A DNA stretch of 64,000 bases from Paenibacillus pedocola (GCF_031599675.1 NZ_CP134223.1:6306501-6370500); one strand, 5' to 3'. Positions 31,207-41,020 are shown, counted from the stretch's first letter. The notes: a model not told the origin generated them from the sequence alone. A program made the numbers and translations.

Positions 31207-31785
31207 ATGTCTATCCTTGAAATCATTCCCTGGATTGTCACTTTCATAGTTTTGCTGTCCGTGGTGTGGATTGTGCTCTTAAGCTGGAGAAACGGGATCT
31301 CGCCGATGCCTACTTCCAAATCTGTCCGGCTGGCAGTTGCGGCAGAGGTGAACCGGATTCCGGGGTATGGGAACATCATCGAGGCGGGTTCGGGGTGGGG
31401 GACGCTGGGGCTGGACGTCATCCGTCATTGTCCCGGCAAAAGGCTGACCGGTATTGAGAATTCCAGCCTGCCCTTGTGGTTTTCTCAGCTGCATACTATG
31501 CTGCTCACCCGTTTCTTTCCTGCAGCCGGCAGCCGGGAGAGTCTGCGTAACAGGGTTTATTTTGAACGGGGAGATATCTATAAAAGCTCCTATAGCGATG
31601 CCGACATTGTGCTCTGTTATTTGTTCCCTGGCGCAATGAACCGCCTGTCGGAGAAATTCAAGCAGGAGTTGCCTCCCGGCGCAGTAGTGATCAGCGTCTG
31701 TTTTGCCCTGCCGAGCAGGCAGCCTATCCGTACTTTAACCTGCAAGGATCGTCTGCGGACCAAAGTATATGTGTATCACTACTAA
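31207..31785 (+). CDS. Membrane-anchored SAM-dependent methyltransferase-like protein
   Basis: 192 residues. One membrane helix at 5-27 (IIPWIVTFIVLLSVVWIVLL), then a class I Rossmann methyltransferase core. SAM-binding motif I is EAGSGWGTLG (about 59-68), the acidic end of strand 2 is GIENS (near 80), and YFERGDIYKSSYSDADIVLCYLFP covers motifs II-III. The membrane anchor in front of the enzyme is unusual; similar proteins are annotated only as class I methyltransferases, and the substrate is unknown. It overlaps the convergent gene by 4 bp. GAAGGAG site. Confidence 0.8.
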   Translation: MSILEIIPWIVTFIVLLSVVWIVLLSWRNGISPMPTSKSVRLAVAAEVNRIPGYGNIIEAGSGWGTLGLDVIRHCPGKRLTGIENSSLPLWFSQLHTMLLTRFFPAAGSRESLRNRVYFERGDIYKSSYSDADIVLCYLFPGAMNRLSEKFKQELPPGAVVISVCFALPSRQPIRTLTCKDRLRTKVYVYHY

Positions 31786-32321
31786 GCTTCACTCTGTCCT
31801 TTCTGTGATAATACATATTTTCTGAAATAATAGACAAAAGGGGCATATAACCATCGCGCCTCTTCAATTTCTTCCTTAAAGTCTTTTCGAAGTATCTCAG
31901 CCTGACGAAATTCCAAATCAGCTGAGTATTCGTTGTCTTCATACAGATTCAGCATATCATAGAAGAATCCGCAATCTTGTTTCATGGCTTGATAGCCGTC
32001 TGCAAAATGACCGGAGGCCTTCAAAAAAGCTGACCAGGACATTTCCCTCCGCTCATACCGCAGAAACAAACAACCGATATGGAGATCAAATAATGAATCC
32101 TCGAAAGCTTCGAACGGCTCCGAAAAGGCGTAGGTATTCACAATCCTCTCTGCGTCTTTATTATAGCTGGTTACCGCAAGGTCAATAATCCAGTAGGGTG
32201 GTTTATCTAACTTTTCAATGATGTCGTCGCAGAACATGAAATAGTGCTTATACCAAATCAGCCCGGATTCAAGCATGATCGCCATTCTTCTTGCGAATTG
32301 TTTGTCCAGTTCTATCATCAT
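31782..32321 (-). CDS. Protein of unknown function
   Basis: 179 residues, not recognised. Acidic and aromatic-rich, mainly helical by eye (many E/K/F/Y residues; segments EPFEAFEDSLFDLHIGCLFLRYERRE and ILRKDFKEEIEEARW), without signal peptide or membrane helix. Its ATG overlaps the stop of the GNAT gene (ATGA), which argues for a real, coupled gene. It is the last gene of a three-gene unit from 33842. Small proteins of this look include immunity proteins of contact toxins, but nothing here proves that. Confidence 0.7.
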   Translation of the reverse strand: MMIELDKQFARRMAIMLESGLIWYKHYFMFCDDIIEKLDKPPYWIIDLAVTSYNKDAERIVNTYAFSEPFEAFEDSLFDLHIGCLFLRYERREMSWSAFLKASGHFADGYQAMKQDCGFFYDMLNLYEDNEYSADLEFRQAEILRKDFKEEIEEARWLYAPFVYYFRKYVLSQKGQSEA

Positions 32322-32809
32322 ATAAGAAAATCTGCCGAAGCCAGAACAACAGAGGTCTCGATTTGCCGCTCCGGAATATCCCAGTACCTTTGCAGGAGCG
32401 TCTTTTTCTCGTTCGCGGTAACCAGAGCAAATCCGTTTTTAATATAAAAAGAGATCGCCCAGGACGCAGCTTCCCAGGTGCCGATCAGGATAGGCCTCTC
32501 CGTAAGGGAAGTAATATGTCTTAACAGCGCAGACCCGATGCCGCCTTGACGCCGGGCTGTTCGGACATACGCATGCCGGATTAATGCCACCTCGCCTTTA
32601 TCCTGAATGCCCATCACCCCCACAAGCTCTCCGTCCTCTTCGATCCCCCAGAAAACAACCCCATTCTCAATCTCCTGGCCCAGCTCTTCCCGGCTCATAT
32701 ACGGCTCGTGATACCGGTCAGCTGGAATAACCCCCTGGTACGCCTTGGCTGCATCGTTAATAATCCGGTACATGGTATCCTCATCTTGTTTCCCGCATAA
32801 GCGAATCAT
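32318..32809 (-). CDS. GNAT-family N-acetyltransferase
   Basis: 163 residues. The acetyl-CoA pyrophosphate-binding loop is R-R-Q-G-G-I-G-S (near 84-91, motif A: HAYVRTARRQGGIGSALLRHI), preceded by the beta-bulge strand VGVMGIQDKGEVALI and followed by the typical FYIKNGFALV strand near the end. Acceptor substrate unknown. Its ATG follows the stop of the upstream gene directly, and its own stop overlaps the next start by 4 bp, so the three genes are cotranscribed. Confidence 0.9.
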   Translation of the reverse strand: MIRLCGKQDEDTMYRIINDAAKAYQGVIPADRYHEPYMSREELGQEIENGVVFWGIEEDGELVGVMGIQDKGEVALIRHAYVRTARRQGGIGSALLRHITSLTERPILIGTWEAASWAISFYIKNGFALVTANEKKTLLQRYWDIPERQIETSVVLASADFLI

Positions 32810-32810
32810 T

Positions 32811-33842
32811 CTAGCCCTCCCCTGTCTGGATGAATGTCATATTAGACAACCCTGTTTTAACAGCTAATCCCCATCCAAACTCCTCCTTACGTGATAGTTC
32901 AGCACGAATAGAGTTTAGACCCTTTCTCCACTGCATAGGCACACTCGCAAAGTCCGGGCGGATACGTCCATCCTGTACAGGCGGATTCCAGCACCAGTTA
33001 CCTTGATATACTTCTGTATCATTTACCCATAGCCGGATCGAGTCGCTGAAACCAAGTGTTAGGATCGTCTCTTGCTGTTCAGCGACCATAAATACACTTT
33101 TCACTTCAACGGTTGCTCCCGGTTCCGCCTTATGTATTCTGTTGATGTTGAGAACGCCATTCTCCTCCACTAAGGCAGGTGTCCAATGCTGTTCCAAAGG
33201 CCTGTCCTGCATAAACACATTCGATACGTGCCATTCTGTTATAAACGTTTCGGATATAAGTGTGTCCAGGGCCCTTATGCTTCTTGATGCAGGTACCGGG
33301 TGAATTTCCTCTATAGAAAAGTTGCGGATATATGCCGGCAAGTAACTCCATACTCCCACTTTTCCGGATTGCCCGCCGTGCTGCAGGCTGGATAGAACAA
33401 GTGCCGGCTCTGTTGAGCTATTCCCAAAGTAAACTTTCGCTCCCTCCGGATCCACTTCAACAGTTAAATCCCTCCATTCGCCAGTTGTGTTCGGGAGCGG
33501 CTTCTGATAGAATGGCCCGTTATAAATCTGCCAAGTCATGGATCCATTCATAATGGGATCATATTGAATTTCAAGCGGAGCCAGATAAATTAGTTCATAA
33601 TTCTCTGAATCAATTGCATCAAAAACTAAACCAACGAAACCTACTTCACCGGGGATAGCCACCTCAGCATGAAGCCGATACGCCTCATACCTCACCTCTT
33701 CACGCAGAAAAATAGCAGAATTCATTTTACTCAGATATAGCGCTTTTCTGCCCTTCCATTCAGAGGGACAGGCACCAGAATCCTCCACGTCGAATTTCTC
33801 CAAATCATCCCATAACGTATAAGACTGTTTTCTACCTGTCAT
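32811..33842 (-). CDS. Concanavalin/LamG-like beta-sandwich protein, function unknown
   Basis: 343 residues, no signal peptide. The first 180 residues look like a jelly-roll of the LamG/DUF1080 type (ALYLSKMNSAIFLREEVRYEAYRLHAEVAIP, then GEWRDLTVEVDPEGAKVYFGNS and SGKVGVWSYLPAYIRNFSIEE). The second half, 185-343, resembles a galactose-binding-like or glycosidase jelly-roll domain (TILTLGFSDSIRLWVNDTEVYQG, GLNSIRAELSRKEEFGWGLAVK). No catalytic site is evident. Carbohydrate binding is plausible from the folds only. First gene of the three-gene unit. Confidence 0.7.
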   Translation of the reverse strand: MTGRKQSYTLWDDLEKFDVEDSGACPSEWKGRKALYLSKMNSAIFLREEVRYEAYRLHAEVAIPGEVGFVGLVFDAIDSENYELIYLAPLEIQYDPIMNGSMTWQIYNGPFYQKPLPNTTGEWRDLTVEVDPEGAKVYFGNSSTEPALVLSSLQHGGQSGKVGVWSYLPAYIRNFSIEEIHPVPASRSIRALDTLISETFITEWHVSNVFMQDRPLEQHWTPALVEENGVLNINRIHKAEPGATVEVKSVFMVAEQQETILTLGFSDSIRLWVNDTEVYQGNWCWNPPVQDGRIRPDFASVPMQWRKGLNSIRAELSRKEEFGWGLAVKTGLSNMTFIQTGEG

Positions 33843-33982
33843 TCCTACTACGCCCCTTCACTTCTTAGAAATAAAACCACCTTAAGCGTCCTCCTTATTT
33901 TATCAGATACCATTCGTTACAGGAAAATAATTCTATATTTAACACATGAAGCTTTCACCCGGGTAGGCTCAATTATTGCCGC

Positions 33983-34012
33983 AAAAAACCTCCGCCCATA
34001 AGGGCGGAGGTT
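33983..34012 (-). terminator. Terminator of the Lpl-type transporter operon
   Basis: AACCTCCGCCC and its complement (33987-33997 with 34002-34012), 4-nt loop, followed on the minus strand by T6 (33983-33988). Confidence 0.92.
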
Positions 34013-34046
34013 CGGGTAACAATATTGGTCTATTGCTTAAAATGCT

Positions 34047-35642
34047 TTATTTCTTATTCGCCAGGAAAGCGTCGATCTGCGCTTGCAGCTCGGTCTGGAT
34101 TTTCTCAACGCCTGCCGCTTTCAGCTGCTTGTTCAGGTCTGCAAGGCCTTTGTCGATATCGTCGATTACGCCGTATTCGAGCGGAATAGCGTAGCGGAGC
34201 ATTACATTGCCGACATTGGCAATTTCCGTTTTCACTTTACTGTTGTCGAATACGAAGGTTTCCAGATCATAGTGGTAAACAGCCGACTCCCAGTTTTTAA
34301 CGAAATCGGAAGCTTCCTGCGGGAAGGCTTCATTGTCGCGGTTAAGCGGCGAGTTGAAGTTCCAGTTGGAGAAGCCGGTATAGTTCGGGTTCTTGTCGAG
34401 TGCTTTGTATTTGTCATCGCCAACCGGTTCATAGTGTACGCCGCTGATACCGTACATCATCAGGTCATGCAGCTGTTTATCATTCTGCATCAGATTGATG
34501 AACATCAGGGAACGTTCCACATTCTTCGAAGTGGCATGGATCGATGTACCGTTCTGTGTCGAGATCGCTACTGATTTCTTTTTGCCTTGGTTAATGTCAG
34601 CCAGTGCTACTTCATAAGGCGAATTTTCCTGGCGCATCAGCGCCATCAGTGCACCAAGGGTACCGTTGTTGTGCGTAATCGATGCAGTTTTGCCTGCTTT
34701 GAAGTCAGCCTGATGGTCGTTTTTGCTGTTCAGTACGTTTTTCGACCAGGCATTGTTATCTGCAAGATCCTTGTAATAAACCAGCAGATCCTTGAATTCC
34801 TGTGTTTCATAAACGTTGAATACTTTGCCTGCCGGATCGTCTAATTTGAAGGCAAACGGAAGGTCAAGGTCGAACATATTCCATTCGTTCTGCTGCTTCA
34901 GCAGTACACGGTCCAGGTTATGATATTTCCAGTCGCCTGTTTCCGGTGTGAACGGGGTAACACCTTTTTCTTTTTCAGCGATCGTCTTCAAGTAAGTAGC
35001 ATACGATTCCGGGCTGTTGATTTCAGGAAGATTGTATTTCTTGCGCAAATCCTCACGATACAGGATCATCTTCTCAACCGACTCGCCTCTGTTTTGCGGA
35101 ACCATGTACAGCTTACCGTTAACCTTGGCCTGATCCCAGCTTACATCGGACATAGCTGCTACCGTCTCCGGCATGTATTTATTAAGCAGCTCATCCGTCA
35201 GTTCCAGGAATCCGCCTTTCAGCGCCTGGTCATTGTAGCCGGCCCAGTTCGCCGAATAGATGAGGTCGAAATCTTCATTAGCCGCGAGCTTCAGCGGATA
35301 TTTCTGCGCCCAGTCGGACCAGTCCAGGAACTCGCCTTCTACAGTCGCATTGATCTTTTCTTTCAATACTTTGTTGATTTCTGCAAAAACACTATCATAA
35401 TCTACCGGCTTAGGTCCCACAAAAATCATTTTCAGCTTCACTTCTTTGGATGTATCGATGGCATCTGAAGCTGCAGGATCTGTCGCATTCCCGGTGTCTG
35501 TAGCGTTATTTCCGGTCTCTGACGCATTATTGGTAGCCTCTGCCGGTGCATTGGCATTGTTATTACCGCCGCCGCATGCACTCAGAATCATAACGAAGGT
35601 TAAAACGAGCGCCAGCAACATCATTCTATTTCTTTTTAGCAT
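34047..35642 (-). CDS. ABC transporter solute-binding lipoprotein, LplA-type
   Basis: 531 residues, the long form typical of the Paenibacillus LplA group (family 1 sugar-binding). Signal peptide with lipobox LSACGGG (Cys23), then a flexible Asn/Thr/Ala linker to about residue 60. The binding core begins KLKMIFVGPKPVDYDSVFAEIN and ends near 525. It captures a sugar, probably an oligosaccharide or polysaccharide fragment, and hands it to the two permeases encoded upstream. The ATPase is not encoded here; this class shares the MsmK/MsmX-type ATPase from elsewhere. Third gene of the operon; a strong terminator follows. Confidence 0.93.
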   Translation of the reverse strand: MLKRNRMMLLALVLTFVMILSACGGGNNNANAPAEATNNASETGNNATDTGNATDPAASDAIDTSKEVKLKMIFVGPKPVDYDSVFAEINKVLKEKINATVEGEFLDWSDWAQKYPLKLAANEDFDLIYSANWAGYNDQALKGGFLELTDELLNKYMPETVAAMSDVSWDQAKVNGKLYMVPQNRGESVEKMILYREDLRKKYNLPEINSPESYATYLKTIAEKEKGVTPFTPETGDWKYHNLDRVLLKQQNEWNMFDLDLPFAFKLDDPAGKVFNVYETQEFKDLLVYYKDLADNNAWSKNVLNSKNDHQADFKAGKTASITHNNGTLGALMALMRQENSPYEVALADINQGKKKSVAISTQNGTSIHATSKNVERSLMFINLMQNDKQLHDLMMYGISGVHYEPVGDDKYKALDKNPNYTGFSNWNFNSPLNRDNEAFPQEASDFVKNWESAVYHYDLETFVFDNSKVKTEIANVGNVMLRYAIPLEYGVIDDIDKGLADLNKQLKAAGVEKIQTELQAQIDAFLANKK

Positions 35643-35703
35643 CTCAAGCCTTCCCCCTTGTAGTTAGATATGAAATTTATTGATAAACCGGGTATACCCG
35701 GGT

Positions 35704-36585
35704 TCATCCTTTCACCGCGCCAATCGTTAAACCTTGGACAAAGTATCTCTGCACGAATGGATAAGCCAGCAGAATCGGACCCGTTGCCACGACGGTCATC
35801 GCCATCTTGAGGCTCTCGGTCGGAATCGCAGTCGTTACTACAGCCCCGGCACCCATCATTGCTTTACGCATACCATCCATATTGCCCAGCATCTTGTACA
35901 AATAATACTGGAGCGGCATCAGCTTCTCATCGGATATAAACAGCAGGGCATTGTACCAGTCATTCCAGTAAGCCAGGGCAAGGAACAATCCGATGGTAGC
36001 GAGCGCCGGCTTCGAGAGCGGCAGGATCAGGCGGAGGTAAATCTTGAAATCGCCCGCACCGTCAATTTTAGCCGATTCGACAATCGCTTCCGGAATGCTG
36101 CTCATAAACGACTTCATAACAATGATGTAGAAGACGTTGAGCATCATCGGTACGATTAAGGCCATTGGCGTATCCTTCATGTTGAGATAGTTGACAATGA
36201 GCAGGTACCACGGAACCAGCCCGCCGCTAAACAGCGTCGTAAAGAAGAAGAAGAATGAAAACTTATTTCGCCATTTGAAATCTTTACGGCACAGCACATA
36301 AGCAGTCATCGATGTCAGGAACAAACCAAGCAGCGTGCCGGTTACCGTAACCCCAATGGTTACCAGGTAGGCATTTATCATTTCCTGCGGGTATTTGAAC
36401 AGAATGCTATAGGCCTCGGTAGAGAAGGCCGTCGGTATAAACTGGTAGCCATCCGTTACGATCTTCGTTTCTTCAGTAAGGGATGAAGATACGACAAGAA
36501 TAAACGGGAAGATACATAAAACTGCGAGTATGATCAGGGATACATAACCAATGCCTGAAAATATTTTACGATCAAGCTGCTTCAT
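35704..36585 (-). CDS. ABC sugar permease, LplC/YtcP-type (MalG-like)
   Basis: 293 residues with six membrane segments. The EAA loop that contacts the ATPase is ESAKIDGAGDFKIYLRLILPLSKPAL (about 178-203). The C-terminus QRYFVQGLTIGAVKG is typical of the YtcP/LplC group. It pairs with the permease encoded 39 bp upstream. A perfect 14-bp palindrome CCGGGTATACCCGG (35688-35701) follows the stop directly, between this gene and the solute-binding gene; lacking a T-run it may be an RNA-stability or processing element. Confidence 0.94.
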   Translation of the reverse strand: MKQLDRKIFSGIGYVSLIILAVLCIFPFILVVSSSLTEETKIVTDGYQFIPTAFSTEAYSILFKYPQEMINAYLVTIGVTVTGTLLGLFLTSMTAYVLCRKDFKWRNKFSFFFFFTTLFSGGLVPWYLLIVNYLNMKDTPMALIVPMMLNVFYIIVMKSFMSSIPEAIVESAKIDGAGDFKIYLRLILPLSKPALATIGLFLALAYWNDWYNALLFISDEKLMPLQYYLYKMLGNMDGMRKAMMGAGAVVTTAIPTESLKMAMTVVATGPILLAYPFVQRYFVQGLTIGAVKG

Positions 36586-36624
36586 ATCGTTACCTCCATT
36601 ATAGAAAACTAACTTCGTATACTC

Positions 36625-37545
36625 CTAGAAAAGGGCGCGGTCTTTGTCGTACTTGCGGACAGCGTAGTTTACAGTCATGATTGTCACGAATCCGAGCACC
36701 GATTGGAACACGCCAGCCGCAGCCGACATCCCTATATCATTGGAAGTAATCAGCGATCTGAATACGAAGGTATCGATAACGTCAGTCGAAGAGAACAGCA
36801 GCCCGTTGTTGCCGACCATGTTGTAGAACATCCCGAAATCTCCGCGGAAAATGTTCCCGACCGCCAGCAGCACCAGAATAATAATCGTCGGATACAGATT
36901 GGGTATCGTCACTTTCATGATCCGCTGAAAAATGTTAGCGCCGTCAATTTCGGCCGCTTCGTACATCTCGGTATCGATCCCTGAAATCGCGGCCAGGTAC
37001 ATTACCGTACCATATCCAAGACTCTTCCAGGCAGCTACGATTACCAGAATGTATGGCCAGTAGGCCGGTGTATTGTAAATATCGACAGGCTCAAGGCCGA
37101 GGCCCCGAAGCAGAGCGTTCACTGTGCCGATATCATAGTTGAGCAGGTTATAGGCAATCGCGCCGACAACGACCCAGGAGATAAAATAAGGCAGAAACAA
37201 CGCCGATTGCGTAATTTTGCGGAACCATTTGCCCCCGACCTCGAACAGCATAATCGCGGCAAAGATCTGCAGAACGTTATTTACGGTGATAAACGCAATG
37301 TTGTATAGTGCCGTATTTCGTGTGACCCTCCAGGCATCCCCTGATTCAAAGAAAAAGCGGAAATTATCCAGCCCGTTCCAGGCGCTTCCGAAGATCCCTC
37401 CGGCGTAATCATATTTCTTAAAGGCAATTACGATACCCGCCATCGGGATATAAGCAAACAGGAGAAAAAATGCAACCGCCGGTGCCAGCATCAGTAAGAG
37501 AACCTTGTAATTTTTTAAATCGCTCCAGAATGTATGCCCTTTCAT
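36625..37545 (-). CDS. ABC sugar permease, LplB/YteP-type (MalF-like)
   Basis: 306 residues with six membrane segments; EAA loop EAAEIDGANIFQRIMKVTIPNLYPTI (about 196-221). The start follows GAGAGGGG. The region LLLMLAPAVAFFLLFAYIPMAGIVIAFKKYDYAGGIFGS near the N-terminus is characteristic of YteP/LplB. First gene of the transporter operon: a -10 TATAAT (37576-37581, minus strand) with a poor -35 (TTATCC) lies about 30 bp upstream of the start, which suggests activation, presumably by the adjacent YesN-type regulator. Confidence 0.94.
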   Translation of the reverse strand: MKGHTFWSDLKNYKVLLLMLAPAVAFFLLFAYIPMAGIVIAFKKYDYAGGIFGSAWNGLDNFRFFFESGDAWRVTRNTALYNIAFITVNNVLQIFAAIMLFEVGGKWFRKITQSALFLPYFISWVVVGAIAYNLLNYDIGTVNALLRGLGLEPVDIYNTPAYWPYILVIVAAWKSLGYGTVMYLAAISGIDTEMYEAAEIDGANIFQRIMKVTIPNLYPTIIILVLLAVGNIFRGDFGMFYNMVGNNGLLFSSTDVIDTFVFRSLITSNDIGMSAAAGVFQSVLGFVTIMTVNYAVRKYDKDRALF

Positions 37546-37647
37546 TTCTGCACCCCTCTCTTCTCTATATGTCTTATTATAAGAGGGGGCGGGCGGCAGG
37601 ATAATTCAGCGAAACAACTAAACCTAATACTAATTCAACGATTCGAC

Positions 37648-37685
37648 AAAAAAAATAAGCCCCCGTTCCGTCCGGAACAGGAGCC
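37648..37685 (-). terminator. Terminator of the first yesMN-type operon
   Basis: A 12-bp stem with G-U pairs (37658-37669 with 37674-37685) and GTCC loop, followed on the minus strand by eight T (37648-37655). It separates the regulator operon from the transporter operon, which therefore has its own promoter. Confidence 0.85.
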
Positions 37686-37698
37686 GCCTCTAATCGCT

Positions 37699-39279
37699 TC
37701 AAATTTTATGTTTCTTCCGGTACTCACCGGGCGACATTCCCATATGCTGCTTGAACTGTCGGTTGAAATAAATGATATTTTTATAGCCGGCCTGTTCCGC
37801 AATCTCATACACTTTTTTTGTCGGATCCTGCAGCAGCTCACATACCCGTTTCATGCGGAGTTCACCGACAAAGTCGCTGAACAGGCTGTTCGTTTCCACC
37901 TTGAACAGATGGCCCAGATAGTTGGGGGTGAAGTCGAAATGGGCGGCGACCTCGTTTAAGGTGATCTTTTGGTCCAGTCTGTCCTTCACATATTCTGTGA
38001 TTTCATCGATCAGCTTCCGCTTCTGCCGCTGGCGCTTCAAATACAGCCGCTCCGACAGCTCGAAGAATCTTCTCCGCAGCCAGGACAGGATATCATGCAC
38101 CGTTTCGAACTGGAACAGCACAAACGGCTGATGGGATTCCCAGTTCAGAATCTCGTACAAATGCTCATTCATTTGCCGCAGATCCGCATGAAGCTTGGAG
38201 GTAATCCGGATAATGATATCGTAAATCTCGTTTTTCTGGGATAGCGGGCTGTCCCCGGCAAACAGCTGCAGCAGACAATCGTCAATGGTGGTCAGATCAT
38301 AGTCGAGCATAGCCTTAAGCATACGGTCTACAATTTCCTCTAAATCGGAAGCGATTCTCTCCTTCGGGTGCCACTCCGAGGCATCCTGGATAAGCCGGTT
38401 TTTACCGACAATCCACTTAATGCTGAGAGCAGCCTGGGCCTGCCGGTAGGAATCATGCAGCTTGACCGCTTCTGTGGTGTACATCCCTCTTCCAATCGTA
38501 ATGGAGCAGGAAAACTGCTGATAAAACGCCCGGATCAGCTCTTCGAGCAAGGCGTTGAAATGCTGTTCCTGTACCGCAGCCAAGATCACAAAGTGATAAT
38601 CATAGGTCATGATCACCATACCCAAATTATGCTCCTGGGCGAAATTCCGGATGAACTGGCTGGCCCTGCTGCTCCATGCGCTCCGCTCTTCTTCACTCCA
38701 GCCCTTCATCTTCCAGGCCATATCATCGATCTCCACGATGGCGACCGCCGACGCGCCTTGTAAGTAAGACGTAAGCACACTCTGCACATGCGCCTCCACC
38801 TGCCCCGGGGCAGACTCATTGAACCAGCGCAGCAGCAGCTCCTGATTAACCAGCGACAGCGTTTCGGATAAGGACATATTCTGCTCCCTCTCCTGCTTGA
38901 TCTTGGAGCAGAGTCTGGACAGCATCTCGTGAAGCTCATCGTCACCCACTGGCTTGAGCAGATAATCGGATGCATTCAATTGAATCGCCTCTCTGGCATA
39001 GCTGAAGTCCTGATGTCCGCTGATAAAAACGATTTCCACCTCAGGATTAAGCTCCTTTGCCTTCCGCGCAAATTCCACCCCCGTCATGATCGGCATGCGG
39101 ATATCGGAGAGAATAATGTCAATCCGGTGCTGCTCCATCAATTTCAATGCGGCAAAGCCGCTTGTCGCTGTTCTAACGCTATGCAAAGGCAAATGTTCGC
39201 TGCCCGCGACGCGACGCCTAAGCCATTCCAGATCGATAGCCTCGTCATCCACCAGCAGAATGTTAATTTCCATTGCCAT
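37699..39279 (-). CDS. YesN-type response regulator with AraC DNA-binding domain
   Basis: 526 residues. Receiver domain 1-125 with phospho-acceptor Asp in IILSDIRMPIMTG (near 57) and Lys in YLLKPVGDDEL. A middle domain of about 280 residues is typical of the YesN group. The C-terminal AraC-type tandem helix-turn-helix covers about 425-526 (ITLNEVAAHFDFTPNYLGHLFK, then KVYEIAEQAGYKNIIYFNRQFKQHMGMSPGEYRKK). It should activate the adjacent transporter operon when phosphorylated by the YesM-type kinase encoded just upstream (5-bp gap). Confidence 0.95.
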   Translation of the reverse strand: MAMEINILLVDDEAIDLEWLRRRVAGSEHLPLHSVRTATSGFAALKLMEQHRIDIILSDIRMPIMTGVEFARKAKELNPEVEIVFISGHQDFSYAREAIQLNASDYLLKPVGDDELHEMLSRLCSKIKQEREQNMSLSETLSLVNQELLLRWFNESAPGQVEAHVQSVLTSYLQGASAVAIVEIDDMAWKMKGWSEEERSAWSSRASQFIRNFAQEHNLGMVIMTYDYHFVILAAVQEQHFNALLEELIRAFYQQFSCSITIGRGMYTTEAVKLHDSYRQAQAALSIKWIVGKNRLIQDASEWHPKERIASDLEEIVDRMLKAMLDYDLTTIDDCLLQLFAGDSPLSQKNEIYDIIIRITSKLHADLRQMNEHLYEILNWESHQPFVLFQFETVHDILSWLRRRFFELSERLYLKRQRQKRKLIDEITEYVKDRLDQKITLNEVAAHFDFTPNYLGHLFKVETNSLFSDFVGELRMKRVCELLQDPTKKVYEIAEQAGYKNIIYFNRQFKQHMGMSPGEYRKKHKI

Positions 39280-39283
39280 ACCT

Positions 39284-41020
39284 TTACTCCCCCATCACTT
39301 CACGTATTTCTGCATTCTCCACAGGTAAAATAATTTGCACGGTTGTTCCTGCCCCGTAATAGCTGCCGATCTGCATCCCAAAATCATTGCCGTATCTCAG
39401 CTTGATCCGTTCCTCAACGTTCTTCAGGCCATAGCTGCCCGTCTGGAACGTGCTCGAACGCATTTTTCGCAGCGTATCCGGCCGCATGCCAATCCCGTTA
39501 TCAATCACCTTGAGTTCGATGCGGTCACCAAGCCGCTTTCCCGTAATCCGGATTGCGATCGTCTCCCCGAACCAGGCGTGCTTGAATATATTTTCGACAA
39601 ACGGCTGCAGGATCAGCTTGATAATCGGAACCTGTAAAATTTCCGGATCAACATCATAATAGACCTCGAAGGCGTCCGCATATTTGACTCTCTGAATCTC
39701 CAGATACATTCTCACCTGCTCCAGCTCTTTTTCAAGCGAGATGTACACCTGGCCTTCATTCAAGGTAAGCCGGTAAAATTTCGACAGTCCCTGTACCATC
39801 TGCGTCACCTTCTCGACTTCGCCCAGGTTAGCCAGACTGCCGATGGTCGACAACGTGTTGTATAAGAAATGCGGGCTGATCTGGGCTTGCAGCACATCCA
39901 GCTCCGCCTGCTTTTTCTGGATACCCTGCACATAGACGTTATGGATCAGCTCCTGGATGCTTGCCGCCATTTGATTAAAGCTGTTCGCAATGTAAACAAA
40001 TTCATCATTCCCCGGAAACCCGATCCGCTTGTAAAAGTTCCCTTCCTGAAAGGAACGGGCCAAATAGACGATCCGCTTTATTTTCTTGCCGGAAATGCGG
40101 GCAACCAGGAAGCCGATCACCGCCATCACCAAAAAGCTGATAGCGCACACGGTAGTGATCACCTTCTGCATCCGGCTCGCATCCTTGTTCAGATAGGTGT
40201 GCGGTACCCGTGCCTCGATGACATAGCCCGATAACGAAATATCTTCACTAATGATTAAATAGGCATCCTGCTTGGCCTGCTTGTCCACTGCACCCCGCTC
40301 ATACAGCGTCAGTCCGCTAGCCTGGTCAATCAGGCGCAGATCCAGACCCTGGTCAACCGGAAAGGTATCGAAACTGCCGAACAGCTCGTCAATTCTCGCA
40401 GTAACCCGGATATAGCCGATAACAGCCGGGGCTGCATTTGAAGCAACCAGCTTGCGGAAATACGAAATGTTGCCCAGTTCGCGGTCGCTGTCCGCCTGCA
40501 ACCACACGCTGTCTTTATTATTCGCGACAAGCGACTTGAACCATTCCGTATTCTCAATAGTCCGGAGGGGCAGCACATAATAATCGCTTCTGCCGATAGG
40601 GGCCGACATTTCATCCCCGGTAATTTCAAGCATCGACTCATTTACGGCATATAGCGCAAGTCTCAGCTTGTTCCCGTATAATTGCAGAGGAGCCTTCATA
40701 TAAGGAACGATATCATCCCGCATTTTGAGCATATTCTCCAGAGGCTCTCCCCTAAACTGCAGCGCATTCTGGAAATTCGTATTGAGAAACAGCGAATTAC
40801 TCATCCGTTTGATTTCATCGGTCTGGTATTCGATATTGTTTCTTGTCTGCTTCAGGGCCGTCCGTACATTCGTTTCTGCCATCTCGGTCCTGGATTCCAC
40901 GAGCATCGTATAAGCAATATAACCAACCAGCATATCTGTCAGAAGTACAAGGATGAGATACGGGATCATCATCTTATAGGTAAACGGGATATACTTTTTA
41001 CTGGACAAGAACCTCTCCAT
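39284..41020 (-). CDS. YesM-type membrane histidine kinase
   Basis: About 578 residues from ATG 41020 (GGGAG seven bases before; ATG 41026 is too close to it). Membrane helix near 16-38, a large extracellular Cache-like sensor (about 40-280), helix 2 near 288-308, HAMP (RISGKKIKRIVYLARSFQEGNF). The H-box is ELDVLQAQISPHFLYNTLSTI with the phospho-accepting His, followed by the HATPase N-box (LQPFVENIFKHAW) and G-box (DNGIGM, GSYGLKNVEERI). It senses a carbohydrate-related signal outside the cell; the ligand is unknown. Confidence 0.95.
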   Translation of the reverse strand: MERFLSSKKYIPFTYKMMIPYLILVLLTDMLVGYIAYTMLVESRTEMAETNVRTALKQTRNNIEYQTDEIKRMSNSLFLNTNFQNALQFRGEPLENMLKMRDDIVPYMKAPLQLYGNKLRLALYAVNESMLEITGDEMSAPIGRSDYYVLPLRTIENTEWFKSLVANNKDSVWLQADSDRELGNISYFRKLVASNAAPAVIGYIRVTARIDELFGSFDTFPVDQGLDLRLIDQASGLTLYERGAVDKQAKQDAYLIISEDISLSGYVIEARVPHTYLNKDASRMQKVITTVCAISFLVMAVIGFLVARISGKKIKRIVYLARSFQEGNFYKRIGFPGNDEFVYIANSFNQMAASIQELIHNVYVQGIQKKQAELDVLQAQISPHFLYNTLSTIGSLANLGEVEKVTQMVQGLSKFYRLTLNEGQVYISLEKELEQVRMYLEIQRVKYADAFEVYYDVDPEILQVPIIKLILQPFVENIFKHAWFGETIAIRITGKRLGDRIELKVIDNGIGMRPDTLRKMRSSTFQTGSYGLKNVEERIKLRYGNDFGMQIGSYYGAGTTVQIILPVENAEIREVMGE

